A stretch of 64,000 bases of DNA, taken from positions 30,510,067 to 30,574,066 of the forward strand of contig NC_067117.1 in NCBI RefSeq assembly GCF_021347895.1. The letters are read 5' to 3'. The translations under genes were made by a program, and so were the position numbers. Source of the stretch: Acanthochromis polyacanthus (Eukaryota > Chordata > Actinopteri > Pomacentridae). Positions 12,312-25,964 of the stretch are shown here, one piece after another (the stretch's first letter is position 1; every line of letters begins with the position of its first letter). The notes under the pieces are model-generated. The model ran no database searches. It was not told the DNA's origin and saw only the letters and a list, made by a program, of their open reading frames with translations.

Positions 12312-15051
12312 TAGGTTTAATGGGTAATACTACATGACTGTTGCTTTGTTATCATGGGAAATTGTTGGTAACTTTTATCATGTGTTACTTCAAATACACC
12401 AAACCCTCCCAAAACACTTTCAGAATATTCGAGGCAAAATGTTCTACTTTTGGTAACACATCACAGTAATATTTGGGGGGAGGGGGCTTGATAACATCTG
12501 GACAACCGTTTCTGAGTTGGTTTGAGAACCTTCCTCCTTTGTCACCCTGGAACATAATTGTGGCCCTTTTTAGCCACTGTTGTGGAAACGTTTCCTGCTG
12601 GGAGGGCTCAGGTGACCTGCTCTCTGATAGGCTAAATGAACTTTTCAAAATGTTGCAAAGGGAAATATCTACAAACATGGACAACTAGTGTTTTCTGCAG
12701 CTGTTCTTTAGATTTTTTTTTTTTATTCCAATACGTGCTACTTCAAGTTTGTTCTACACTGGGTGTTGGGAAAAGTGCAGTCACACTGTGCAGTTTTATA
12801 CAGTTTTGTTGAAATTCTCCAGTTTTAGGTGACCAAAGCTTATCCTACAAATTGCTGCCTGGTAGATGTTCTTCTTTCACAAAAGAATTATCCACTGAGT
12901 GAAACAGTGGTGGGGTAGTGGAGTCCTAATGGGAACATTGATGCTGGAGTCACTTCAAATATGGACAAAATAAGACTTTGAAAATCTGTCATGCATGTGT
13001 CTCTTTTCATACTACAGCAGCTATTTTGCACAGAACACAGTACACACAAGCACAGAAAAGCACATGCACTGTTCACATGACATAGGAGCAGCTTGCAGAT
13101 TGGGCTGTAGCACTGTGATTATCCCTGACATTCAACTGTAATTCTCAGTTACAATGACCAGTGTTTTTTATGCACCATTTGTTTTTCTAAGGCATGTACA
13201 GTCAGCTTTCAGTGCAGACACAAGTCACAGATTTTGATCTGTACATGGACGCCTTGGATGGATAGCAAAGTTGTTGTTTTTTTGTCACACAAACCTTTAT
13301 GAGCTTTGCAGACACTAAAACAGTGATTTGGCCTCAACTGTCAGTGACAAAAGGAAAGCCATCTTGAAGCTAGGAAACCTGAATAAGCCACATTACAGCT
13401 ACTAAGACATCACCTGATCTAAACTGATTTGTCCATGTGTTTCAGATGAAGATGTCCTCATTACAGGTCAATAACAGGGAGATTACAACATGTTTGCTGG
13501 ACGTTGCACAAATATAAAATATGAGATGTTTATTAGGTCTGTTGTTATGTCCAATTAGAATAAATGTTTGCCCAAATTGGGGCACCACGGAATGGACTGA
13601 TTTTCAACAGCCTCAAATTAAAGCTTGAAGTCGACACTTGAATCTCAAACTGATTGCTTCATTTCAAGTCCAGTGTGCTTGATTAAAGAGGCAGCACAAT
13701 GGAAAAAATAAATAAAAGAATGTGTCCCCATGCAAATAAAACCCAACCATGAAGGCATCAGGTAAAAGTTTTCCCCTGACTGGAGACAGTTGGTCCAGTG
13801 ACATTGAATTAGTGATGACTTTGTAAGCTAATAGAGTTTTTATTTGAGGTTTTCCATCCAAATGAGTTTGATTTGAGTGTAGGGTTCCCAGCGGTGAGTC
13901 TGAAAATCTGCCCGCAGCCCAAGAAAATCACCGCGGCTGCTGTCGTTTTGTCCCAGCAGTTGTTCCATTATTCACCTTCTACAGGGCCGCTTCAAGATTT
14001 ATCTCTACATGACATTATTACAGCTTGTCTGTCTCCTGCTCATCTCAGGGTGAGACTAGTTTAATTTTACAAATTACAGCTGGGCTTCACAATATTACAC
14101 GAACACCTGAAAGTCGGAGCTTGTAGTTAAACTTGTCTCCACGTGTGTTGTGTGTCGACAGAATGACGATCTGATTGACTTTTCCTGCTCTGTTGATGAG
14201 ATCGTCGATAAACTCAGTGACAGCTTAACTGAAACTATGTGCAGCATAAGAAAAATGTGCAATGAAATATCACAATAAACAGCTGCTGCTTTCCTCTGTC
14301 TGGTTTCATGTAACCTCAATCAATTGTCGCATGCAAATCAGCAACACTTTGGACGGCGGTAATTTCTCAGCTCGGTTTATGCCGTGTGCACGTGTCAGCA
14401 AAACCTAATATGTCTCAAAGAACTTTCAGCCTTTCAGATTATATGAAATATTATGAAATATTGTGTCATATTTAATAGTTGGAAATGTCCTCCATGATAA
14501 AATTTACTGGATCAAACAACGGGTCTCGCTGTGCCTCACGGGGAAAAAAGCCCATAATTAAATTCTGGCTAACCTAATATTGCTAAGGAGTAGCTTTCCA
14601 GATATTTGAAACTTTTGCTACACTTAAATAATAGAATTAAATCATGGGAAACTGAAGTGAAATTCAATCTGCGTAATCTTCCTCCCTTATTGTTTTTTCT
14701 TTAGCGCTCCTTCCTCTCTTGGCTTCTCATATTCCCTCTGCTGTTTTGATCCTTTTCTAGACTTTGTGTCTATGTGCAAACTGCAGGAGACATATTATAG
14801 AGACATTTAGAAATGGTGGATAAAATGTGTATTCCAGTATGTCAGTATTAGTGCATATATTGTGCTATTCGTCTTACATTTAGCATCTAACAGCTGCATG
14901 AATGTAACCAAAGGCTGGTGTGGAGATTGGTAAAGTATAACATGAGACTAAGTAAATCATGAACACTTTTACTCTGAGATTGCACTAAAGTTGCTATAAA
15001 TAAACGCATTTTTTGCACAGATGGTTCACAGTTTCCATTGGCCCTGTGTTA
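12312..15051. other. upstream intron, unannotated
   Basis: I see no gene, exon or clear transposon. The frames here are short and unsupported. Confidence 0.5.
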
Positions 15052-15235
15052 CACTGCTAAAACTCAAAATCTTACCGAGTCTATTTGTCTTATTTGTAGT
15101 CAAAATGTCTCATCCCACTTGATTTAAGATAAATTCGCTTAACAAGAGACATTTCAGCAAGATAGAAAGACTTGTTTTTAGACAATGCATCTTAAATATC
15201 TTAAGTCAAACAATCTTGAAATTATTTTTATTTTA

Positions 15236-15284
15236 ACACTGCTGTCGTCCTGTGGGTCAAATTGACCCATTTTAAAGTTTAAAA

Positions 15285-15331
<47 letters not shown>

Positions 15332-15785
15332 GGGGGGGGGGGACATATTTTCACAGTGACAATTTCCACATTTTCAACATTTTTGGGGGAAATGTTTGAA
15401 CATTTTTTTGGGAAAAAAAGAAATGTTAAAAAATGTTTCTTTAAAAACATTCAGAAAAAAAATCAACCAAAATCCAGCAAAATATTAGAAGTTCTACTGA
15501 TATATATGGAATCACTTTAGATATTTTTAGGATTTTTTTGGAAGATTTGTATTCATTTTTTGAAAATATTTCAAATTTTTAGATTAAAAAAAATAAATTT
15601 TTATTTCTTGCAAATTTTGGGGATTTTTTTCAATGCAACTTTTAAGGGAAACATTTTTTTTTCCCCTGAAGATTTTGCATATTTTTTGATAAATTTGGGG
15701 AATTTTTTTCAGATTTTTTGGATTATTTTCAGACAAGGAATGAATATTTTTGGTGCTGTAAATGGGGACAACAGGAAGGTTGACA
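15236..15785. mobile_element. nested AT-rich MITE-like repeat with (GT)n-(G)n core
   Basis: This inner repeat begins CTGCTGTCGTCCTGTGGGTC followed by AAATTGACCC, and ends with GGGGACAACAGG. The ends are thus short inverted repeats (TGTCGTCC / GGACAACA). The body is dominated by TTTTTGGGGAAAT-like words. A (GT)22 tract at 15286-15329 followed by 13-14 G residues lies near the left end. It is recognisable as a frequent fish intron repeat; its class is uncertain. Confidence 0.65.
15286..15342. repeat. (GT)n followed by poly-G
   Basis: A GT array of about 44 bp runs straight into 13-14 Gs, all inside the nested repeat. Confidence 0.95.
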
Positions 15786-16135
15786 CACCTACCGTAATTT
15801 TGACAATCTTGGTTAAAAAAGCTTAAATTAAGTTTTCCCAGCTAAATTTAAGATCTCAAGATTTTAAATATCATATCTTACCAAGCCATTTTTCACTTGT
15901 TCTATTGGCAGATGTTTTTCACTTATTTCAAGGTAAAAGTTCCTTGAAATAAGTTTGTTTCTTGTTTTTTAGAGGGTCATTTTTTCCAGTGTATCTGAAA
16001 ATTTGCTTTGCACTCCAAAAGGAAATTGTATCTTATGGCGCAAACTCTTAATTTGCTTCTCAATAAAGCAACATTTTACGTATAAACCTGATTTATATCG
16101 AGATGTCTTCTTATGTTCTGTGATTTTCTCTGCAG

Positions 16136-16245
16136 TGCCTGGCTCGGTTCCCATGGAGTCTCTGCAGAATACGCCGTACGAGGAGAAGATCTTCATGCAG
16201 TGGAAAGCTCCCAATGAGACCAACGGTGCCATCACTCTGTATGAG
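16136..16245 (+). CDS. ptprt: ptprt-like receptor tyrosine phosphatase, exon encoding start of third FN3 domain
   Basis: This 110-bp exon opens after a TGCAG acceptor (AG at 16134-16135) and ends before a GTCAGT donor. It is entered in phase 1: its first two bases complete a valine codon, followed by [17 protein letters not shown], then [13 protein letters not shown] and ITLYE. It leaves in phase 0. The Pro-rich start and the FMQW tryptophan are the A and B strands of a fibronectin type III domain, and NET is an N-glycosylation sequon. In R2B phosphatases (MAM, Ig, four FN3, membrane span, two phosphatase domains) this corresponds to the start of FN3 domain 3 of the homophilic-adhesion ectodomain. 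PNETNG followed by ITLYE favours PTPRT over PTPRK and PTPRM, from memory of the paralogues. The exon before it is not in the window. Confidence 0.88.
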
Positions 16246-16914
16246 GTCAGTCAGACTCTTGCAAGGTTGTAGTACAGGTTATCGGTGTAAACCACACCGG
16301 GAGGCTTAAAAGTGTGAAAGTGTGGACCACAGCTGTGAGTGGCAGCCTAGACAATCTACTGCAGTCCTATACAATATCACTCCATTACGTTTAGCTTGAG
16401 TTTTCCTTGTGATTTGGCATTTTTTTAACTTGAAATGTTAAGTTTTTTGACATGCCTTTTCTCTGCACTGACTGAACATAACCAGCTACATTTCTTGAAT
16501 CTAATTTGATGGTTCAAAGTTAAGTTGGTTAAGCAAGAACTTCCTCGCTGAACACAATCTTCTAATACAAAGTAAGATGGCTCACAGATAGAAATGAGAA
16601 TGAATGCTAATCATGACCCGTGGAGATTAATCTCCAGCTCTTGTCCCTACACTCCAAACTTTTATCCTTAATATAGTCGCCGGGGCAGCCTCAAATGTCA
16701 CGATATTCATAGAAATGAGAGAAAAGGTGAGGTGGCTGGGTAGGTAATGAATACCTCACAATGCCATTAGAAATCAAATTCAAGCCATGCTGCTTGTGAA
16801 TGTGACTAAACAGGTGGTGGTTGAGCTTAACACTTGGATATGTCGATAAAGTTCTAGTGCATCAAAGTTTACTTGCACAAAATATTGAAAAGTGAGCTTT
16901 GTTTTTGTTTTTTA
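16246..16914. other. start of the 29.6-kb intron
   Basis: Non-coding. The 16600-16790 part is less AT-rich and holds a perfect 16-bp palindrome at 16621-16636. Otherwise nothing is recognised. Confidence 0.5.
16621..16636. promoter_or_regulatory. perfect palindrome TGGAGATTAATCTCCA, possible homeodomain dimer site
   Basis: The 16 bases equal their own reverse complement. The core GATTAATC is two inverted TAATC words, the sequence preferred by Otx/Pitx-class (K50) homeodomains. Function is inference only; a 16-bp palindrome can occur by chance in 64 kb of AT-rich DNA, though rarely. Confidence 0.3.
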
Positions 16915-17345
16915 TCCCCCGCCGGCCGTAGGAGGGGTTATTGGCGTGGGCATGTCGGTCCGTATGTCCGTATGTCCGCATTTCGTTTCCGGAGCATATC
17001 TCTGAAACTACTTGAGGGATTTCATTCATATTGCACCCAGGCCATCTCTATGTAGTATAGATGTGCCTTTTGGGGTGCATGACCTTGACCTGATTTTCAA
17101 GGTCATAGTGAGGCACTCCAAATGCTTTCTTGTTTCCAGATCATATCTCAGAAACTAGTTGAGGGATTTCATTCATATTGCGCACACTAAGCCTGTTGGT
17201 ATTGTAGATGTGCCTGTTGGGGTGTATGACCTTGACCTGACTGTTTTTTTTTTTATTGTAGTGAAGATGTATCATTTTGTAGGTGTATCGTCCAGTATAT
17301 ATTATTATTTCTTGCACTGAGAGGTACTATATATAAGGCGGGGGA
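16915..17345. repeat. interspersed repeat with TCCCCCGCC / GGCGGGGGA ends and internal duplication
   Basis: The 431-bp unit has 9-bp inverted ends. Inside, a segment of about 120 bp occurs twice. Each copy contains CATATCTC.GAAACTA.TTG, then GAGGGATTTCATTCATATTG, and a TGACCTTGACCTGA word (17080 and 17227). The start GCCGGCCGTAGGAGGGG matches a repeat type I recognise from animal genomes but cannot name. No coding capacity. I did not find a convincing target duplication. Confidence 0.6.
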
Positions 17346-18060
17346 TGTTTTAAGCCGAGCGTGTTTATTTTCCTTTTTCTTTTTGTCTTTTCCAAATATG
17401 TCTTTGGATTGAAACCACTGGGTTGTGACAGTCTGTAAAGCAGCAGGTTTGTTCCCAGGTTTCGATGCCGATCTCGTCTCACCTTCACTGGCCTTTCCCG
17501 CAGCCTTCTGCTCTATTACAACTGCAGCACAAAGTCTGCAGTGTCTGTCTGTCGGAGATCTCTTGAAAGAGATCGTTGTATTTTCTATGCGAGGACTATT
17601 GATTTGCACATAATTTCACATAAAGACATGATAACTGATAATTGTAGGAAAGAATGCGGCGTTGAAAAGAGAGCCGAGAGCTGAAGGAACTCGCTGAGCA
17701 GCATTTTCTCGAATGACACTTAAAACCAATTGGAGAAGTACAGTTGAAAGTGAGAAAGAAGCAACCTAATTAGAGGGAAGAGCTGAGAGAAGCCAAGAGG
17801 AGCTGAGGAGGAATTATAGTGAAAGGAGGCTGTTAACTCTGCACCCATTACTAAAAGCATTTGGACTCATGATCATCCCAAATGTGATTGTGGACTTCAT
17901 TATCCCAAACCCATTGGCCTTAATAAGCTGCCAAAACTGAGAGAGCTTTCCACAAGCAGCAGGCCGAGCTCTAAGGTGGCGGATAGAGTTGAGGTCACTT
18001 AAGTTGTTTACACTAACCTGCAGAAAATATTTCTGGATTGATGCACTGACATTTCGCCAA
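17346..18060. other. intron stretch, unannotated
   Basis: Purine-rich around 17690-17840. No gene or repeat is recognised. Confidence 0.5.
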
Positions 18061-19940
18061 GACTTTGTTGTGTGCTAAAGCATTAAAAATCCTTTAATTG
18101 AAACCGAGTTCTTATCCCAAACCACCAACAACAGCTCCAGATAAAAATGTCCACATACTTTTGGCCAAAAAGTGCACATGACAGTACAATCATGAATTTC
18201 TACTGCTCAGTGTCCTGCTCAGTCCTTAAAACATTTTTTGAACACTAGATCAAAACTTTAAAACAAACTTGCAGGTAATTTTAGCCAATGATACGGGAGC
18301 TTTTCCTGATGGCTGGGCTCAAGTTACAGTTGAGATGATAATGAGTCCACATGTTCATCCCAAATGTGAGGGGCACGATTAGGAACTAAAAAACTGCAGA
18401 AACAATTTCTGGATGGTGTAAAAAGAGATGTTTAAGACTTTGCTGTCTGTTAAAGCATTAAAATCCCCTTCTTCATTGGAACCAAACTGTTGACAACAGC
18501 TCCAGATAACAGCTGTTTCATTACAACTACACCAGAGAAGGTTGTCCACATACTTTTGGCAGTATTGTACACATACTGCTCCAAAGTGTGGCAGCTTCAT
18601 GAATGTGAATGTTTTCTTCTATGATGGTGAACTTTGGACAAAACAAGACCTTTGAGAAAACTGATCCACTTTTTGCTAATTTTCTGACATTTCTGAGCCA
18701 AATGGCTGATCAGTTCATTATAAATTGAAATTCATAGGTGCAGAAGTTTGCAGAAAACAATGTACTGACAACATGTTCATTCAAAAATCTGCATCAATTC
18801 AATCAAGACTAAAAGGTGAGGTCGTCCTTTAAAAGTACATGGAAAACTTGAGGCATTTGAGCCAACTTTTTTTCCCAAACCATCAACAACAACAGCGGCA
18901 GAAAATGTTCTCCGCACACTTTTGGTAATGAAGTGGACATTTTAGAGAGTTTACCTAAAATAATCAGTCAGAATTTCTCAGTTCCACTATGGTAAAGCAA
19001 TTCTAATGTAACTTAAGTGGCAAATAGTTATTTTCTCTCTCGCACTGAGTGTCACACAGTGCAGGAATTTAAAGAAAAGCATGCGCTGAACTCAAGGGCA
19101 TCAGTTTGTTTTTAAAAGTGGGGGGGATGGAGACCACAGCACTTTGAGAAAATGTCGAAGAACTGCGGCAAAAGCTGGGTTTGAACTCACAACCACCGCA
19201 CCAAAGGCAGAGGCTCAACCTGTTCAACTATTAGTACATGCTAGTAAAGGGGTCTGTGGGCCGCTATAGTACTAATTCTCCCGGGCCGAAATTTTGCCCC
19301 TGCACGCCTCTGGTCGGAGCTTCCACTTGGCACGGGCGCAAATTTAGCATCTGCGCGTTTTTTTTTAACCTCACGAAGGTGTGCTGCGTGTCTGTGCAAC
19401 TCTCGGCCGAGTGCGGATGGTGCGTTCAGGAGCGTCGGAATTTTCTATACTGCTGAAAATAACTGGGTTTACAACGGCTTACATGTGAAGAATTTGAATG
19501 TGTTGGAGACAAAATGACCCCTGACAAAAAGTGGGGGGACACATCCCCACCGTCCCCCCCTAAGCTGACGCCTATGGCTGAACTCCATTTCTATTCATAA
19601 ATCTGCATCAGTTCAATTAAGAGTCAAATCTGAGATCTTCTTTTAAAACAACATGGAAAACTTGAGGTATCTGACCAACTTTTTATCCTAAACCATCAAC
19701 AACAGCACCAGATACGGCTGTCCACATACTGTTGGAAATAAAGTGTACGCGTGACAACGTTTACTTCAAATCTGAATTTCTCAGTTTCGCCATGGTAAGG
19801 CAAATTTAATGTAAATTAACCAGCAAATAGTTGTTTCTTCTGCTACTGAGTGTCACAGAGGGCAGCAAGGTGTAGAGGTTTACAGAAAACCATGTATCAA
19901 AGGTGAGATCTTTCATAACTATGTAGAAAAATTAAGGTAT
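18061..19940. repeat. diverged tandem array, unit about 350 bp, with an insertion
   Basis: The same landmarks recur in order: ACAACAGC.CCAGATA followed by TGTCCACATACTTTTGG (near 18130, 18495, 18890, 19695), TCTGCATCA.TTCAAT.AAG (18790, 19603), and GAATTTCTCAGTT, then CAAATAGTT, then ACTGAGTGTCACA (18970 and 19772 onward). Copies are strongly diverged. One copy is interrupted by a different repeat at about 19100-19575. Confidence 0.65.
19100..19575. mobile_element. inserted repeat with tRNA-like segment and CCCC-rich edge
   Basis: It interrupts the tandem array. The left part has AAGTGGGGGGGATGG, and the right edge has GTGGGGGGACACATCCCC, then ACCGTCCCCCCCTAAGCTGA. On the minus strand, 19165-19235 resembles a decayed tRNA: GGTTGAGCCTCTGCCTTTGG and a B-box-like GAGTTCAAACC. 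The edge resembles fish hAT termini, but I could not define both ends. Confidence 0.4.
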
Positions 19941-20192
19941 AGAAACATCTGTGCTGGTTTTATAATGTGTCATCACATCACTTTCGACTCATACTGGTAT
20001 AAACTCTGAGTTATATCTGCAAATAGATAAAATTAGATATGAGCAACTGTTCAGAAGTGGATGCAAATTCTTGTGGAAGGAGGCAGAAAAGTAGAGCTCG
20101 AACCTGGAAAGAAAGTAGCAGAGACTTATCTCTCGACAGTCCTTGAGACAATGTTTGGGAGTGAGCGAGATAGAAAGACGTGGGTGTATACC

Positions 20193-20194
<2 letters not shown>

Positions 20195-20225
<31 letters not shown>
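20195..20225. repeat. (TG)n microsatellite
   Basis: About 15 TG units. A second array lies 140 bp downstream. Confidence 0.9.
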
Positions 20226-20363
20226 TTATAGACGGTTTATTCGGGTTGAAGTTGAGTTGAGCCCTCTATCTAATGAATTATTGACCCGTTCTCTGTCTCC
20301 TGTCTGCCTCTTATATCACTGCATCAAGGAGCTACCTCACACCGAGACCTGGCAGAGCTATTA

Positions 20364-20390
<27 letters not shown>
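20364..20390. repeat. (GT)n microsatellite
   Basis: About 13 GT units. Confidence 0.9.
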
Positions 20391-20394
<4 letters not shown>

Positions 20395-21548
20395 TGAAAG
20401 TAAAGGAGGGAGTAAAGTACCAAGAAAAAGGGATGTGTGTTCTTGAATAAGTTGAGCGCATGAAAAAGAAGAAAGTATGTGGGAAAGTAAGTAGCTTCAA
20501 GTAGTCGATGGCTGAGTGTGCGCTTCCTGTTAAGTTGGAAATGTGTTCATGTAAGAAAGTTAAGTATATGAGAAGAAATGAGAAAGCGTGTGTGGTGGAA
20601 ATCAGCCTCAACAGTGAAATCACTGACAGACAAGTTGATAACACTCATTATCTTGTTGATTGGAGTTTTCCAGGGCCGATACCGATGCCAGTTATTGGTG
20701 AAAACCAGTATTTTAAGCTAATATTCATTAAATCCAGTGTTTTAACAATATGTGATATCAGAGAACCTGTCATTCATAACTAGGCTTCTTTAGTAATAAG
20801 GGTGATTATAACTAAATATGTAAAATGAAAACAAGAGTCATTAAATTAGAATGTTGTCTTCCTCTTATATGGGATCGACTGATGCTGATCAGTTTGTCTT
20901 TTGCCTGTTCCGACTGTTATTCTGTTAGAAAATTACACCTAAAATCATGATATTTCACCATAATCGATTAATTCTGCCTTTTGTTTGTTTTATTTATGCC
21001 AAAAAACCACAATTGTTCTAACAAAACCTCCGTAGAGCACACTTTGGCACAATTAAAAAGCCATGACTGACTCAGCTGTGACCAACAGTGACACACAAAT
21101 TTTGAGATTTTCAGTTGAACTGCAGGCAGTGTTTACAGGAGTGCTGGAGAGGATAACAGACAACTTTGGGGGGAATAAAGAAATGCAACATTCCTTTTTA
21201 TTCTGTCTTTACAATATTTTATGGCAGTAAATTTGTGTCATATTGCAGACAGGACAAGTTTGTGTTCTCTCTACTTCTAGTCCTGGTTACACTGTTTGCA
21301 TAGAAGTTAAGGACTTCGTATTACAGTGGAAAAAAATGACTGCACAGAGTAAAAATGTGACGGGGAAAAAAACACAAGTTCAAATGAATGAACGTACAGA
21401 TTGCACAACTTTTAAGTAAGCAGTAGTATTTTTCAGCTCTGTTAAAGAGTTTATGTTGCATTTTAGCTTTGTGTTTTTCACTCTTCTTACAACCTCACAC
21501 TTGGTGTAGCACAAACATCTTATTTCGGCAGCACCTTCCACCCATATA

Positions 21549-23172
<1,624 letters not shown>

Positions 23173-23473
23173 TAATGGTCTCTATTTTCTTTCTAACCCT
23201 TCCCTCGCTCCGAGCATCAATCTCTAATGTCTCCTCTCTTTCTGCTCGGCACCATCTCGGAGACCTCCATTAGATCTCAACCCAAAGCTTGAAAAACACT
23301 CTCCGCGGTACGTGAACCTCTCGGGACTGTCATCAGTTCCACCTTGTTTTGCGTCGATTTCATTAATATCAATCTGCGCCCCCCTGCCCTCGCTGCCCGG
23401 CGGAGGCGGCACGACTCGGCATCATCTGTTAAACATATCAGAGCCTCGACACAATGCTCCGCTATTAGAGGTA

Positions 23474-23863
23474 ATTACTATAATTGCTGCTATTGACAGG
23501 ATTAAAGGCATCATCTGCAACATCTAAAGGGGCTCTTGTTGTGTCCTATCCTGCTGTGTTGTCTCTTGTTTTGTGCTTTTTTATGGGGTTTTTTCATACC
23601 TCCCCTCAGTGTCCCAGATGAATTAGAGCCAGGACAAAGGGACGGATGGAGGTGAGAGGGTTGGTTAGATCTGTGGAGGTGGAGAACGGTGAGGAGAGAT
23701 AAGGAGAAGAGAGGAGATAAAACAAGTGGAGATGTGTCCAATGGAAACAGGGCTCATCATATGGCGCGATTAGGGGAATTAATCAATGTGCAACTTTGAT
23801 CACTTCATCTCTTGTATCTATTACTGTAATTGCAGCTAATTACAGGATTAAAGGACGCATCTG
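23474..23863. promoter_or_regulatory. pair of similar 44-bp motifs rich in homeodomain sites, candidate enhancer
   Basis: Positions 23474-23517 and 23820-23863 align without gaps at 37 of 44 bases. Both have ATTACT.TAATTGC, then GCTA, ACAGGATTAAAGG and CATCTG. They contain TAATTG (antennapedia-class site), GGATTA (Otx/Pitx-class site) and CATCTG (E-box). Nothing else in the 300 bp between them looks duplicated, which argues against a simple tandem duplication. An enhancer role is inference. Confidence 0.4.
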
Positions 23864-24874
23864 GGTGAGATCTGAAGGGAGGCCCCCTCTCTTCCTCCCC
23901 TCTCCCTCTGGTCCTCTGTTCATCTGAGAAAATATTAGATAACGTTGAAGGGAAAATGTACGGGAGAGAAGAAAAAAACATAGAGCAAAGTATCAAAGAG
24001 AAAACTATCCTTAAAGATTAAAAATATCTTTTTTACTTTGACGTGTACACAAGCAAATGTGTATGTTACAGATCTATCACTCTGCAGTTGATTATAAGTG
24101 CCCTTTTTCAACTCCAAATTCTCTAATTTGGACCTAAACTTTAAACTCGATCTCCATTTTCAGAAGATCAGCTAACATCGTAACCCCAGATTATGCAAAC
24201 CTAAAGCAAGGTTTTGCTCTGATCTTCTTGTTTTGGTGCATTTAATTGCCACTTAATCTGATCAGTATGTCTTTCTTAGCTGACATTTATCCCCAAATTT
24301 TCATCAGCCGCTAAAGAACAGCAGATAAATTAGTCCAAACTGCCCTCCTCTGGAGCTAATCACCAAAAAATCAGGTGAAGACTTTAGCAAACCTGTTTTC
24401 CAATGTAGTGAGTGCTGAATTTGTGAACTGTGCATCATGGCGAGTGGACAAACTAATTCTTTTCTCTCTTACACAAAGCAGATTAGAGCAAATTTGATGC
24501 AGGATTTTCCGTGCAATCTTCTTAAACTGGCACGGTGCAGTTTAATTGGCACTCAGGCTGGTTAGTGGTTCTGAATTTAGCTGCAATTACCCTAAACATG
24601 TACGCTATTGGGTTCAAAACTGCTAAATTTGTGCTGATTGAAAGGCTGTAGGGATTTTAATTTGTAATGTCCATCAATTTTAGAGAAAAAGAAAGAGAAA
24701 AAGGCACAATATGACTCAAAGTTACTGTTTAATATGTTTAAAAATAAAAAAAGAAACCCATAGCTTGATGAGGGCTTCCAGTCTAACTGTTTAAATCAAT
24801 CTATACCTTCTGCAACTTTGCCTCCATCACCCCTCAGGTATTGATGGCTGCTGAAGAGGGAGCAGAGAATCACT

Positions 24875-24983
<109 letters not shown>

Positions 24984-25964
24984 ATTTGCACACACACTCA
25001 CAGATCATGACCTTGTCAATCCCTTCTTTGATTGCCTCATCAGTCCACTCGAGCGTCGCAGGTCGTCTCTGTTCGCTCTTACCTCCCCGCTGGCCTCTGC
25101 AGAGTTATTTCTGAACCCCTGCTAGCTTAACAGATGCCAGAGCTAACATTGATTAGAGTGAAGCAACGAAGCGAATCATGCGATCGCAGCTGCGTTGGTT
25201 TGGTTTGACCGACTAACGAGTGGGAAGTTTTCTAGTCGCAGCCTGAACTGGAAGGAACCGCATCTTGGCAATTAATTGTCTTGATTTACTTTTCAAATCA
25301 ACTGAGTTTAAAGAAATGCGTTGTCTGTGTGTCGTGTGAAGAAGTTTCGGTAAAATCTAAATTACTTCAACTGATCAGACTGAGCGTGCTCATAACTGCA
25401 CTGATTCCTGTAACGCTTGACAAAGAACAATATATTCTCTAGGTTAATGCAGTTTAACCTGTAGTATGGAGGCTTGGTTCATTAATACACCCATTATTAA
25501 ACATATTTTCATAGATTTTGTTTGATAATTTGATTTAGTATGTTATTTTGTTATTATGGGAACTGATCAAATATGTTGATTATTACATTCTAGAAACTAA
25601 TTTATCACCAATGAGTTACCAAAGCTTAATTAAATGCATGCTTGCAAGATACAAATTCATATTTATTGATTAAGATAAACTTTGAAAGTAGCAAACATTG
25701 TTCTAGTGAAGTTAAGTTACACCGACTTCATATTGTGTATAATTTAAAGTAAACATATTGTATTAACTGGATTCAAACAGAATTCAAGTCATAGCAAGTT
25801 CATCAGATTGGCTTAGAAATACTTTAAATCCTTCTAGTTTGTCTATATGTGTTTTAAACACCATGAATTACAAAGGAAAGATTCATTTCTGTAACTAAAT
25901 GTAGTTTGTTGGTTGGACATAATTTCATTAGAAGTTGTCCTAACCTAAAGATACTTATGCAGAC

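Larger units (their letters stand above)
15052..15991. mobile_element. Tc1/mariner-like MITE interrupted by a second element
   Basis: The outer sequence starts CACTGCTAAAACTCAAAATC and ends TTTTTTCCAGTG, with TA on both sides (15050-15051, 15992-15993). Flank halves such as TTGTCTTATTTGTAG and AAGTTTGTTTCTTGTTTTTT resemble a common fish MITE. It lacks coding sequence. The middle is occupied by another repeat (about 15236-15785), so the original copy was near 390 bp. Confidence 0.75.
19941..21546. other. intron stretch with two GT arrays
   Basis: It contains the GT arrays at 20195-20225 and 20364-20390. The 20668-20690 words GGGCCGATACCGATGCCAG resemble a frequent fish repeat, but no borders are clear. 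No exon was seen. Confidence 0.45.

Noticed and set aside
1..16135. The preceding exon encoding FN3 domain 2
   Set aside because: No frame with the expected FN3 pattern and splice sites was found; it is probably upstream of the window.
19165..19235. tRNA gene on the minus strand
   Set aside because: Only a B-box-like and a weak A-box-like segment; the acceptor stem does not pair well and it lies in a repeat. Probably a decayed SINE or tRNA fragment.
18061..19940. CRISPR-like array
   Set aside because: Units are about 350 bp and diverged, without short identical repeats and unique spacers; the genome is a vertebrate.
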